DNA of 25,054 nucleotides. It comes from an uncultured Muribaculaceae bacterium (GTDB taxonomy: Bacteria; Bacteroidota; Bacteroidia; Bacteroidales; Muribaculaceae). The notes below the pieces were generated by a model that saw only the letters and a program-made list of their open reading frames with translations, was not told where the DNA came from and did not search any database. Position 1 is the first letter of the stretch; every line of letters begins with the position of its first letter. Made by a program: the position numbers and the translations under genes. Below are positions 17,857 through 25,054 of this stretch, piece after piece. The stretch is taken from NCBI GenBank assembly GCA_910578305.1, contig CAJTQH010000028.1, positions 1-25,054 of the forward strand. The letters run 5' to 3'.

Positions 17857-18276
17857 ATGGACATTTCCCACATTGAACATGTAGGTATCGCCGTGACCTC
17901 GCTTGAGGAAGCAATACCTTTTTATGAGAACATGCTTGGCTTTAAGTGCTTTGCCATCGAAGAAGTAGCCGACCAGAAGGTGCGTACAGCATTTTTCAAG
18001 GTAGGCCAGACCAAAATCGAGCTTCTCGAGCCGACTGCCGAGGACAGCGCGATAGCCAAGTTTATCGCCAATAATGGCGGTCGTGGCGGCATACAGCACA
18101 TAGCTTTTGCTGTTGAGGACGGAGTGGCCAACGCTCTCGCCGAAGTAGAGAGCAAGGGCGGACGTCTGATCGACAAGGCTCCCCGCAAGGGTGCCGAGGG
18201 TCTGAACATCGCTTTCCTCCATCCGAAGTCGACTTGCGGCACTCTGATCGAGCTCTGCGAGGATCCCAACAAGTGA
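17857..18276 (+). CDS. mce: Methylmalonyl-CoA epimerase
   Basis: A 139-residue glyoxalase-fold (VOC) protein of normal length for the family. It interconverts (R)- and (S)-methylmalonyl-CoA, making the isomer used by the decarboxylase next door. The two beta-alpha-beta-beta-beta halves are recognisable. Likely metal ligands are His8 (EHVGIAV), Glu55 (KIELLEP), His81 (GGIQHIAFAVED) and Glu132 (LIELCED), judged by spacing against characterised epimerases. It is the first gene of a five-gene propionate operon, 45 bases before mmdA. Confidence 0.95.
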   Translation: MDISHIEHVGIAVTSLEEAIPFYENMLGFKCFAIEEVADQKVRTAFFKVGQTKIELLEPTAEDSAIAKFIANNGGRGGIQHIAFAVEDGVANALAEVESKGGRLIDKAPRKGAEGLNIAFLHPKSTCGTLIELCEDPNK

Positions 18277-18321
18277 TCGATTCTGAACATACTCACTTAC
18301 TGATTATACAATACGAAACTA

Positions 18322-19875
18322 ATGAGTAACCAACTTGAAAAGGTGCAGGAGCTTATCGCTCTGCGCAATGAAGCCCGCATGGGTGGCGGCGAAAAGGCCA
18401 TCCAGAAACAGCATGAACGCGGCAAGTACACAGCTCGCGAGCGTATCGCACAGCTGCTTGACGAAGGTTCGTTTGAAGAGATAGACATGTTTGTGCGTCA
18501 CCGCTGCCACAATTTCGGCCAGGAGAAGAAGAGCTTCCTTGGCGATGGTGTTGTGACCGGCTACGGCACAATCGAAGGACGCCTGGTGTATGTATTCGCA
18601 CAGGATTTCACCGTATTCGGCGGCTCTCTGAGCGAGACAATGGCCCAGAAGATATGCAAGATCATGGATATGGCCATGAAGATGGGTGCTCCGGTGATCG
18701 GTCTGAACGACTCTGGCGGCGCACGTATCCAGGAAGGCATCAACGCTTTGGCCGGATATGCCGAGATATTCCAGCGCAACATTCTGGCATCCGGCGTGAT
18801 ACCTCAGATTTCAGCTATTCTCGGTCCGTGTGCGGGCGGTGCGGTGTATTCACCGGCTCTTACCGACTTCACTATCATGACCAAGGGTATTTCTTACATG
18901 TTCCTTACCGGCCCGAAAGTGGTGAAGACCGTAACGGGCGAAGATGTGAGCCAGGACGCTCTCGGCGGAGCCGAAGTGCATTCGAGCAAGAGCGGTGTGG
19001 CTCACTTTGCAGCCGAGGACGGCGAAGAGTGCCTGAAGATCATTCGCAAGCTTTTCAGCTACATCCCTCAGAACAATCTCGAAGAGGCTCCTCTGGTGCC
19101 CTGCAACGACCCGATAGACCGTCTGGAAGATTCGCTCAACGATATTATTCCCGACTCGGCTACACGTCCTTATGACATGTACGAGGTGATCGGTGCTATC
19201 ATCGACAACGGCGAGTTCCTGGAAGTACAGCGCAACTATGCCAAAAACCTTATCGTGGGCTTCGCACGCTTCAACGGCCAGGCCGTGGGTATCGTAGCCA
19301 ACCAGCCGAAATATCTGGCCGGTGTGCTTGACAGCAATGCTTCGCGCAAGGGTGCCCGTTTCGTACGCTTCTGCGATGCGTTCAACATTCCTTTGGTGAC
19401 TCTGGTGGACGTACCCGGATTCCTTCCCGGTACAGGTCAGGAGTACAACGGTGTGATCCTGCACGGTGCCAAGCTGCTGTATGCCTATGGCGAGGCTACA
19501 GTGCCCAAAGTCACTGTGACTCTGCGCAAGAGCTACGGCGGCAGCCACATCGTGATGAGCTGTAAGCAGCTTCGCGGCGACATGAATTATGCATGGCCTA
19601 CTGCTGAAATCGCTGTAATGGGCGGCGCAGGAGCTGTGGAAGTTCTTTATGCAAAAGAAGCCAAGGCTTCGGAAAATCCGGCAGCTGTACTCAAGGAGAA
19701 AGAAGCGGAATACAACAAATTGTTCTGCAATCCTTACAATGCAGCCCGCTACGGCTATATCGACGATGTGATTGAGCCCCGCAACACCCGTTTCCGTGTA
19801 ATCCGCGCTCTGCAGCAGCTTGCCACCAAGAAGGTGACCAATCCCGCCAAGAAACATGGCAACATTCCTTTATAA
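18322..19875 (+). CDS. mmdA: Methylmalonyl-CoA decarboxylase alpha subunit (carboxyltransferase)
   Basis: A 517-residue carboxyltransferase with two crotonase-type halves. Signature stretches are SGGARIQEG at 131-139, GPCAGGAVYSPA at 168-179, NQP at 327-329 and YGGSHIVM at 405-412. It transfers the carboxyl group of (S)-methylmalonyl-CoA to the biotin on the carrier subunit. The sequence alone does not separate it from propionyl-CoA carboxylase beta. The neighbours decide: no biotin carboxylase gene is present, while a carrier, an OadG-like subunit and the sodium-pump beta subunit follow, so the decarboxylase direction is favoured. It is probably highly expressed, as it uses AAG for Lys and CGC/CGT for Arg heavily. 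Confidence 0.93.
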   Translation: MSNQLEKVQELIALRNEARMGGGEKAIQKQHERGKYTARERIAQLLDEGSFEEIDMFVRHRCHNFGQEKKSFLGDGVVTGYGTIEGRLVYVFAQDFTVFGGSLSETMAQKICKIMDMAMKMGAPVIGLNDSGGARIQEGINALAGYAEIFQRNILASGVIPQISAILGPCAGGAVYSPALTDFTIMTKGISYMFLTGPKVVKTVTGEDVSQDALGGAEVHSSKSGVAHFAAEDGEECLKIIRKLFSYIPQNNLEEAPLVPCNDPIDRLEDSLNDIIPDSATRPYDMYEVIGAIIDNGEFLEVQRNYAKNLIVGFARFNGQAVGIVANQPKYLAGVLDSNASRKGARFVRFCDAFNIPLVTLVDVPGFLPGTGQEYNGVILHGAKLLYAYGEATVPKVTVTLRKSYGGSHIVMSCKQLRGDMNYAWPTAEIAVMGGAGAVEVLYAKEAKASENPAAVLKEKEAEYNKLFCNPYNAARYGYIDDVIEPRNTRFRVIRALQQLATKKVTNPAKKHGNIPL

Positions 19876-19907
19876 TCACAGGGCTTAACACATAAGAAAG
19901 AGTTTTT

Positions 19908-20834
19908 ATGAAAAAGAAACTACTGACACTGCTCTTGATTATGGTGGCATGTGCCACTGTAGCATCGGCACAAGGCCGTCGCGGCCTGCGCATCAATGAG
20001 GTGATGGTGCAGAACAACGGCAGCGTGGTGGATGACTACGGTAATCATGTGGCATGGGTGGAGCTGTTCAACTCCACTTACGGACCGCTTGAGATATCAA
20101 GCGTGTATATCACCAACGACAAGAACAATCCGAAGAAGTATCCGGTGCCTCTGGGCGACGTGAATACAGAGATCCCTACCCGCCAGCACATCGTGTTCTG
20201 GGCCGATGGTCAGCCTACCCGCGGCACGTTCCACATGAATTTCACTCTGGAACCCGGCAAGGACAACTGGATAGGTGTGTATGATGCAGACGGCAAGACA
20301 CTCATCGACGAAGTGGTTATCCCCGCCTCGCTACAGGCCGACCAGACCTACGCACGCGCCATCGACGGCGAGGATGCCGAAAATGCCGCCGACACATGGG
20401 AAGTGCGCGACGGCAGCGAGGGCAAGTATGTGACCCCGAGCAGCAACAACATCATCAAGGACACCAACAACAAGGTGGAGATGTTTTCGACTCAGGACGA
20501 GAACGGCTTTGCTCTGACTGTAATGGCCATGGGCATAGTGTTCAGCGCACTGCTTCTGCTGTGTGTCTGCTTCTATATAATAAGTAAGATCGGCGCTCGT
20601 GTGTCGAAGCACAACAAGGCCAAGGCACAGGGAGCGAAACTGAAAGAGCTACCCAAGGAGTCTCATCCCGAACATGACTCGGGCGAAGAGATAGCCGCTA
20701 TTGTCATGGCTCTACACGAGCATCTTGACACTCACGACCGGGAAAACACTATATTGACCATCAACAAAGTCAAGCGCGCCTACTCTCCGTGGAGCTCCAA
20801 AATCTACGGCCTGCGCGAACTTCCCCGCCGTTGA
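19908..20834 (+). CDS. mmdD: OadG-like decarboxylase subunit with lamin-tail domain
   Basis: A 308-residue protein with a signal peptide (about 1-21, ending ASA). A lamin-tail-like beta domain follows (about 26-170, with RINEVMVQNNG and HVAWVELFN), then one membrane helix (about 203-226). The cytoplasmic tail ends with the OadG-type segment EEIAAIVMALHEHL and YSPWSSKIYGLR. The delta/gamma subunit of sodium-pump decarboxylases normally is a small single-helix protein of under 120 residues that joins the carboxyltransferase to the membrane. Here the same helix and tail are fused to a large extracytoplasmic domain, a form I recall from other Bacteroidota. The gene symbol is given by role. Confidence 0.87.
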   Translation: MKKKLLTLLLIMVACATVASAQGRRGLRINEVMVQNNGSVVDDYGNHVAWVELFNSTYGPLEISSVYITNDKNNPKKYPVPLGDVNTEIPTRQHIVFWADGQPTRGTFHMNFTLEPGKDNWIGVYDADGKTLIDEVVIPASLQADQTYARAIDGEDAENAADTWEVRDGSEGKYVTPSSNNIIKDTNNKVEMFSTQDENGFALTVMAMGIVFSALLLLCVCFYIISKIGARVSKHNKAKAQGAKLKELPKESHPEHDSGEEIAAIVMALHEHLDTHDRENTILTINKVKRAYSPWSSKIYGLRELPRR

Positions 20835-20882
20835 TTTCACACCTTAACAAGAGAACCAAGATCAAAAACAACAGTATTTAAT

Positions 20883-21320
20883 ATGAAAGAATATAAATAT
20901 AAAATCAATGGCAATACCTACAAAGTAGCCGTAGGAGACATTGACAATAACGTTGCCCAGGTGGAAGTCAACGGTATCCCATATAAAGTGGAACTTGATT
21001 CTGCCAAGAAACCTGTCACAGTAGTCAACGCTCCGCGTCCGTCGGCAGCTCCGCGCACCGAGACCGGAGCCAAAGTCATCGCCAAGCCTGCCACCACCGC
21101 CACAGGCGGATATCAGATCAAGGCTCCGCTACCAGGCACAGTCCTATCTGTGTCCGTGAAGGTGGGCGATACAGTAAAGGCATCCGATACAGTAGCAGTG
21201 CTCGAAGCAATGAAAATGGAGAATGCCATCCACGCCGGCCGTGACGGAGTAGTAGCTTCCATCAACGCCAACCCGGGCGATGCCGTACTGGAAGGCGCCG
21301 CATTGATAACCCTGAACTAA
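20883..21320 (+). CDS. mmdC: Biotin carboxyl carrier subunit of the decarboxylase
   Basis: A 145-residue protein with a short beta N-terminus (1-48), an Ala/Pro/Thr-rich flexible hinge (49-75) and a C-terminal biotinyl domain (76-145). The biotin site is Lys111 in VLEAMKMENA, and the usual PLPGTVLSV turn lies at 82-90. It carries CO2 from the carboxyltransferase to the membrane beta subunit. It follows the OadG-like gene by 48 bases and precedes mmdB by 22 bases. Confidence 0.95.
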   Translation: MKEYKYKINGNTYKVAVGDIDNNVAQVEVNGIPYKVELDSAKKPVTVVNAPRPSAAPRTETGAKVIAKPATTATGGYQIKAPLPGTVLSVSVKVGDTVKASDTVAVLEAMKMENAIHAGRDGVVASINANPGDAVLEGAALITLN

Positions 21321-21342
21321 TGAACCTTAACAGCAATCAGTC

Positions 21343-22494
21343 ATGACAGAATTTTTCATGTCAAACCTGGAGCAGTTTTGGCACCTGACAGGTTTTTACA
21401 ATGCCACATGGGAGCATTTTGTAATGCTTGCCGTAGGCCTCTTCTTCATATGGCTTGCCATAAAGAAGGATTTTGAGCCGATGCTGCTGGTGCCAATCGG
21501 CTTCGGTATGCTCATCGGCAATATCCCATTCAACACCACTGCCGGCCTTGAAATCGGCATCTATGAAGAAGGCTCCGTGCTCAACATTCTATACAATGGC
21601 GTAAGTGCCGGATGGTATCCTCCGCTGATATTCCTCGGCATCGGAGCCATGACCGACTTCTCGGCTCTGATAGCCAATCCGAAACTGATGCTCATCGGTG
21701 CAGCCGCCCAGTTTGGTATCTTCGGCGCCTACATGGTGGCTCTGCTTCTTGGCTTTGCTCCCGATCAGGCCGGTGCCATAGCCATTATCGGCGGCGCCGA
21801 CGGCCCCACAGCTATCTTCCTATCATCGAAGCTCGCACCCAATCTTATGGGAGCCATTGCCGTTTCAGCATATTCCTATATGGCACTGGTGCCTGTGATC
21901 CAGCCGCCGCTGATGCGTCTGTTCACTACTAAAAACGAACGTCTGATAAAGATGAAACCGGCACGTGCCGTGTCACAGAACGAAAAGATCATCTTCCCCA
22001 TCGTAGGCATGCTTCTCACTTGCTTCGTGGTGCCCTCCGGTCTACCGCTGCTTGGTATGCTCTTCTTCGGCAACCTGCTGCGTGAATGCGGCGTATGCAA
22101 CCGTCTGGCCAAGACAGCAAGCAATGCTCTGACTGACATCGTGACCATACTTCTGGGCATGACTGTCGGTGCATCGACTCAGGCTTCAGAATTCCTCACC
22201 GCACAGACCATCGGCATCTTCGCTCTTGGCTTTATGGCTTTCATCATAGCTTCGTCATCGGGCGTGCTTTTTGTAAAGCTGTTCAATCTCTTTCTTCCCA
22301 AGGACAAGAAGATCAATCCGCTTATCGGCAATGCCGGAGTATCGGCTGTGCCTATGTCGGCTCGTATCTCCAATAACCTCGGTCTGGAGTACGATCCGTC
22401 CAACTACTTGCTCATGCACGCCATGGGGCCGAATGTGGCCGGTGTCATCGGATCTGCTGTAGCAGCCGGTGTACTGCTCGGCTTCCTCGCCTAA
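21343..22494 (+). CDS. mmdB: Methylmalonyl-CoA decarboxylase beta subunit, Na+ pump
   Basis: A 383-residue OadB-family membrane protein with about nine or more hydrophobic segments. It decarboxylates the carboxybiotin of the carrier subunit and exports Na+ across the inner membrane. Diagnostic parts are GGADGPTAIF at 150-159, whose Asp153 matches the essential Asp203 of Klebsiella OadB, and GNAGVSAVPMSARIS at 329-343. Length is typical of the shorter family members. A second Met at residue 6 (base 21358) is an alternative start. It is the last gene of the operon. Confidence 0.95.
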   Translation: MTEFFMSNLEQFWHLTGFYNATWEHFVMLAVGLFFIWLAIKKDFEPMLLVPIGFGMLIGNIPFNTTAGLEIGIYEEGSVLNILYNGVSAGWYPPLIFLGIGAMTDFSALIANPKLMLIGAAAQFGIFGAYMVALLLGFAPDQAGAIAIIGGADGPTAIFLSSKLAPNLMGAIAVSAYSYMALVPVIQPPLMRLFTTKNERLIKMKPARAVSQNEKIIFPIVGMLLTCFVVPSGLPLLGMLFFGNLLRECGVCNRLAKTASNALTDIVTILLGMTVGASTQASEFLTAQTIGIFALGFMAFIIASSSGVLFVKLFNLFLPKDKKINPLIGNAGVSAVPMSARISNNLGLEYDPSNYLLMHAMGPNVAGVIGSAVAAGVLLGFLA

Positions 22495-22519
22495 GCACTG
22501 TGATCTCAGATCATATAAC

Positions 22520-22575
22520 AACAACTGCACAACACAGCAAAATCAACTCTGCCAAGTGTCGTGCAGTTGTTTTTT
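22520..22575 (+). terminator. Terminator of the mce-mmd operon
   Basis: The stem pairs ACAACTGCAC (22521-22530) with GTGCAGTTGT (22561-22570), with one extra A-T pair outside, followed directly by TTTTTAT. The 30-base loop is unusually long, but the stem is perfect and it begins 26 bases after mmdB. Confidence 0.82.
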
Positions 22576-22720
22576 ATAAAAAGTGAGATGATGTAAAGCG
22601 TTTGTAACATCATTGTAATCCAATAGTGAAAACCATATATAACTTGATGCGTTATTAAAGAGAATATCGGCTGAAACGCCTGTTTTATCCCAACTTCTAA
22701 CGAACACAGACACTACTGAA

Positions 22721-23071
22721 ATGATCACTGAAAAAGTCATCGATTCACTCTATAAAAAATATAAGAATCGGCCGGCAAGCCCGGATGAACTCGACATAGC
22801 GCTTCTATTTGAAAATCTTATCGATTCTCACGATATATCCATCGACGATGAAGCCCATCTGATAATCAATTCGATTGCGCCGGAATCACCGTTTCACCGC
22901 ATAGAGCTCAAGAACATCCATGCCATAGTGGAATTTGAACACAAAGTAGCCATAGTACTGCACTCTTCAATAATATTCCTGAACAAAGCCGATTCGAAAT
23001 CGCACATACATATCAAAATCGAAAAAAATAGTTTTTTCAACAAGATATTCAACCGCATTCCGGAAGCATAA
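22721..23071 (+). CDS. Small conserved-looking hypothetical protein
   Basis: A 116-residue acidic protein of no family I recognise. It begins with a helical part (1-45), then a mixed beta region with IVEFEHKVAIVLHSSIIFL-type strands (69-88) and a charged IHIKIEK strand near the end. No signal peptide or membrane helix. It stands alone behind the mmd terminator; a hairpin terminator lies 37 bases after its stop. No matching promoter box was found in the 145 bases between the mmd terminator and its start. Confidence 0.7.
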   Translation: MITEKVIDSLYKKYKNRPASPDELDIALLFENLIDSHDISIDDEAHLIINSIAPESPFHRIELKNIHAIVEFEHKVAIVLHSSIIFLNKADSKSHIHIKIEKNSFFNKIFNRIPEA

Positions 23072-23107
23072 GTCCATACATTCAGTACTATAAAACCTAA
23101 AATAATA

Positions 23108-23144
23108 CGCGACATCCTGCAACGAGCGATGCCGCGCTTTTTTT
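23108..23144 (+). terminator. Terminator after the 116-residue protein gene
   Basis: CGCGACATC (23108-23116) pairs with GATGCCGCG (23128-23136) with one mismatch, and a seven-base T run follows at 23138. The position, 37 bases after the stop codon, fits a terminator for that gene. Confidence 0.72.
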
Positions 23145-23243
23145 CACCCCACAACCATACGCACCCCATATAGAACAACTTTAAAACACCCGATACTAAA
23201 AGCACCAAAAGCGAGAGGCTGCGCCGTAACCTTAATTAACGCA

Positions 23244-23373
23244 AGTTCGATATAAGCAATGGCAATAACGAATTCACAGTTTTTCGTGAGGCCACCAATA
23301 ATATCAGCCACTTAGCTTCACACTAAATGGCTGATAATTTTATTATTGAATGGCGGGATTCTTATATCGAACT
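23244..23373. repeat. 130-base nested palindromic element, MITE-like
   Basis: The ends are a perfect 13-base inverted repeat: AGTTCGATATAAG at 23244-23256 and CTTATATCGAACT at 23361-23373. Inside is a second palindrome: TATCAGCCA (23302-23310) with TGGCTGATA (23328-23336), extended by CAATAATA (23296-23303) with TATTATTG (23341-23348). No reading frame fits inside and no obvious target-site duplication is visible. It fills most of the 310-base gap between the two hypothetical genes; the rest of that gap holds only the terminator at 23108 and unremarkable AT-rich sequence. It could be a non-autonomous mobile element or an interspersed palindromic repeat. Confidence 0.55.
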
Positions 23374-23381
23374 CACATTAT

Positions 23382-24059
23382 TTATAAATCCTCTCCATTT
23401 GCACGATTGTATTCATTATCATAGAACATTGTTATGTAATATTTACCATAAATGTCAGAAATCATAAACCATACTGGCTTTTTGAACCACAAGTCCTTAA
23501 CGTAATCATAAGACATTTTCATCATGTCCTGTTGCATATCTTCCGATGGATTGGCTAGTTGTTCTGGAGTATTTTCCTCCAAGATTGGCATTAATTTTTC
23601 TCGCAAGAATGTCGTGTCCAATAGTTCTATTGGTTGCTGATAGTAAATAGCCTCATATCGCTTGTTTTTTACACTGATTTCGTAGGATATGTCTTCATCA
23701 TCGGGTATAAGGTTATTACTTAAAGACATATATTTAGGATTCTTTTCAAATTGACGACACAGATTGTTAAATCTGATTTGAATTGAGCGTTCATCGACGG
23801 GGATAGCATCACACACCATTATACGACACACCTTGTCTCCATTAGTCGCGACATAAACATATACTTCCATTCCGTTGAACTCACCCTCCAACACATCCTT
23901 GTTATAAGAGTTTGCTTTAAATCCCTTGGCTTTCAATTTTTGAATCATAGCCGATTTAGAGCCATCAACTGGAATTCCGAGGAACTGCGTTACGTCTGCT
24001 TGAGCGTATGCACACATGGTAGCCAAAACGAAAATAACGCCAGATATTATCTTTTTCAT
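23382..24059 (-). CDS. Exported hypothetical protein, AT-rich gene
   Basis: I place the start at 24059, where MKKIISGVIFVLATMCAYA forms a typical signal peptide, giving 225 residues. The open frame runs 68 codons further upstream, but that part translates the RNA fold described below and is unlikely to be protein. The mature part starts with FLGIPVDGSKSAMI and KLKAKGFKA, an alpha/beta pattern I recall from uncharacterised secreted Bacteroidales proteins. A middle beta region and a helical C-terminus follow. The gene is visibly richer in A and T than the operons on either side, which hints at later acquisition. No promoter of its own is seen within 40 bases, so it may be read from the promoter at 24323-24354. 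Function unknown. Confidence 0.78.
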   Translation of the reverse strand: MKKIISGVIFVLATMCAYAQADVTQFLGIPVDGSKSAMIQKLKAKGFKANSYNKDVLEGEFNGMEVYVYVATNGDKVCRIMVCDAIPVDERSIQIRFNNLCRQFEKNPKYMSLSNNLIPDDEDISYEISVKNKRYEAIYYQQPIELLDTTFLREKLMPILEENTPEQLANPSEDMQQDMMKMSYDYVKDLWFKKPVWFMISDIYGKYYITMFYDNEYNRANGEDL

Positions 24060-24100
24060 ATTCCGATGTAAACGCACCTCAGTTCCCACAAGCGCAATTA

Positions 24101-24316
24101 AAAGATTAAGAAGCGTGGAACTGTAATGCCACGTCTTAATGCGAAGGTGGTAGGAATACCTTGATGAGCAGATGTGGGAATAACAGCCCCACGCATATGC
24201 GTGGAGACTATTACGCCATCTCTTGCTCATGCACATAAAGTTTCCTACGCTTTTCGCATACAAGAAGAAGACATAACGCCTCTTTTTTCTAATGTAGTAA
24301 TGGGATTACACCCAAT
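24101..24316 (-). ncRNA. Rod-shaped structured RNA, 6S-like candidate
   Basis: The region folds back on itself along about 150 bases. Paired arms, in + coordinates from outside in, are 24128-24137 with 24268-24277, 24139-24145 with 24253-24259, 24150-24156 with 24242-24248, 24164-24170 with 24224-24230, 24170-24174 with 24217-24221, 24181-24186 with 24208-24213, and a tip at 24189-24194 with 24199-24204. In the outer arm and the 24181 arm the imperfect pairs are G-U when read as minus-strand RNA but C-A mismatches on the plus strand, so the RNA is on the minus strand. A single long rod with an open region near the middle (24157-24163 against 24231-24241) is the 6S RNA plan. A strong promoter lies just upstream. 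The ends are estimates. A long 5' leader of the gene at 24059, or another Bacteroidales structured RNA, are the alternatives. Confidence 0.6.
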
Positions 24317-24322
24317 CAAATG

Positions 24323-24354
24323 CAAATTTACGAAATTCAATTAAATAAGACAAA
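24323..24354 (-). promoter_or_regulatory. Consensus Bacteroidota promoter driving the structured RNA
   Basis: On the minus strand it reads TTTG (24354-24351), 20 bases, TAAATTTG (24330-24323), an exact match to the TTTG / TAnnTTTG consensus and spacing. Transcription should begin near 24315-24318, just before the rod-like fold. Confidence 0.75.
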
Positions 24355-24356
24355 TG

Positions 24357-24398
24357 CTATAAAAAAGTCAGGCTGCCCGTATGGGCAGCCTGACTTTT
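24357..24398 (-). terminator. Intrinsic terminator of the rpmI-rplT operon
   Basis: A perfect 16-base stem (24363-24378 with 24383-24398, loop GTAT) is followed on the minus strand by a T run (24366-24361). It starts about 17 bases after the rplT stop. Confidence 0.93.
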
Positions 24399-24415
24399 AT
24401 GTGGTGTGGAATCTA

Positions 24416-24766
24416 TTATGCGTTCTTCACCTTGTCAACAATAGCCTTGAAAGCGGCGGGATTGTTGAGAGCGAGGTCGGCAAGCACCTTGCGGTTGATC
24501 TCGATACCAGACTTGTGGATAAGACCCATAAGTTTTGAGTAAGAGAGATCTTCCATGCGTGCGGCAGCGTTGATACGCTGGATCCAAAGTGCGCGGAAGT
24601 TGCGCTTTTTATTTTTACGGTCGCGGTAAGCGTATGTAAGACCTTTTTCCCAAGTGTTTTTAGCTACGGTCCAAACGTTGCGACGGCAACCGAAGTAACC
24701 ACGAGTGAGTTTTAAGATTTTCTTTCTGCGAGCTCTTGAAGCTACATGATTTACTGATCTTGGCAT
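24416..24766 (-). CDS. rplT: Ribosomal protein bL20
   Basis: A 116-residue basic protein with the full L20 pattern: MPRSVNHVASRARRKKILK at the start, GYFGCRRNVW, YRDRKNKKRNFRALWIQRIN in the middle, and DLALNNPAAFKAIV near the end. It binds 23S rRNA early in 50S assembly. It is downstream of rpmI in the usual infC-rpmI-rplT order. Confidence 0.98.
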   Translation of the reverse strand: MPRSVNHVASRARRKKILKLTRGYFGCRRNVWTVAKNTWEKGLTYAYRDRKNKKRNFRALWIQRINAAARMEDLSYSKLMGLIHKSGIEINRKVLADLALNNPAAFKAIVDKVKNA

Positions 24767-24881
24767 TTTAAAAATGTTTTTTGAAAGTTAGCGGCTAATG
24801 CTCTTGAGTGCTAAACATTCGGTTAGTAAAATGAAATATAAAATCACGAATTAAATGTGAGATCCGGAAGAAATCCGTGGC
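24767..24881 (-). other. rpmI-rplT intergenic spacer
   Basis: 115 AT-rich bases between the two ribosomal genes. In many bacteria L20 represses this operon through an mRNA structure, but I see no convincing stem or promoter box here, so no regulatory element is claimed. Confidence 0.4.
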
Positions 24882-25054
24882 TTACTTCAGGCCAAGGAGT
24901 GCTTTTACACCGCTTTCATCAACCTTGGCAACCAAAGATGCGTGAGTAAGATTACGTTTCTGCTTTTTGGTTTTCTTGGTGAGAATGTGGCTTTTGAAGG
25001 CATGTTTTCTCTTGATCTTTCCTGATCCGGTAAGGGCGAACCTCTTTTTGGCAC
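24882..25054 (-). CDS. rpmI: Ribosomal protein bL35, N-terminus missing
   Basis: The visible 56 codons read AKKRFALTGSGKIKRK, then HAFKSHILTKKTKKQKRN and a C-terminus ending in KALLGLK, matching bL35 over nearly its full length of about 65 residues. The first eight or nine residues lie beyond the right edge. Confidence 0.97.
   Translation of the reverse strand, partial: AKKRFALTGSGKIKRKHAFKSHILTKKTKKQKRNLTHASLVAKVDESGVKALLGLK

Noticed and set aside
18850..19857. 335-codon minus-strand open frame opposite mmdA
   Set aside because: It lies wholly inside a confidently identified carboxyltransferase gene and its translation has no recognisable domain; it is a product of the biased codon use of mmdA.
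17857..22494. Propionyl-CoA carboxylase operon as the alternative reading
   Set aside because: No biotin carboxylase is present, while a Na+-pump beta subunit and OadG-like subunit are; the decarboxylase reading fits better.
24060..24263. N-terminal extension of the secreted-protein gene to 24263
   Set aside because: It would place 68 residues, including non-secretory sequence, before an evident signal peptide, and it coincides with the structured RNA.
24320..24538. 72-codon plus-strand open frame over the terminator and the end of rplT
   Set aside because: It spans the hairpin and the antisense of rplT and has no supporting signals.

Overview
The window looks like a chromosome segment from the order Bacteroidales, possibly Muribaculaceae. 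The family is inferred from general impression of the proteins, not from a search. Supporting signs are promoters of the Bacteroidota type (TTTG, about 20 bases, TAnnTTTG), few Shine-Dalgarno sequences, a succinate-to-propionate gene set (epimerase, carboxyltransferase, an OadG-like subunit with a lamin-tail domain, biotin carrier, sodium-pump beta subunit), and the rpmI-rplT ribosomal pair.

Region 1 (1-17643, + strand) is a tightly packed, co-directional cluster of 13 genes, cut by the left edge and closed by a strong terminator at 17665. It begins with the 3' part of a SrfC-like GTPase. Next come a membrane-anchored subtilisin-like protease, a four-helix membrane protein, and a second P-loop GTPase carrying TPR-like repeats. 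Two related single-pass proteins follow that share an N-terminal domain (7336 and 11194), with two exported helical or coiled-coil proteins between them. Then come a small exported YbjN-like protein, two further paralogues sharing a different N-terminal domain (13031 and 14540) around a DUF1294 protein, and a membrane-anchored chain of Ig-like modules. I read it as one envelope-spanning apparatus driven by two cytoplasmic GTPases. It resembles the SrfABC-type and GTPase-associated systems in part, but I know of no published description of this gene set. This is the best candidate for an undescribed system.

Region 2 (17709-22575, + strand) is the metabolic operon mce-mmdA-mmdD-mmdC-mmdB. It encodes methylmalonyl-CoA epimerase and the biotin-dependent, Na+-pumping methylmalonyl-CoA decarboxylase that makes propionyl-CoA. 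It has its own promoter-like box and a hairpin terminator.

Region 3 (22576-24400) is a looser stretch. It holds a small orphan gene, a 130-base element bounded by perfect 13-base inverted repeats, and an AT-rich minus-strand gene for an exported protein. Upstream of that gene is a strong minus-strand promoter feeding a long rod-like RNA fold that resembles 6S RNA. Region 4 (24357-25054, - strand) holds rplT and the partial rpmI, closed by a near-perfect hairpin terminator.
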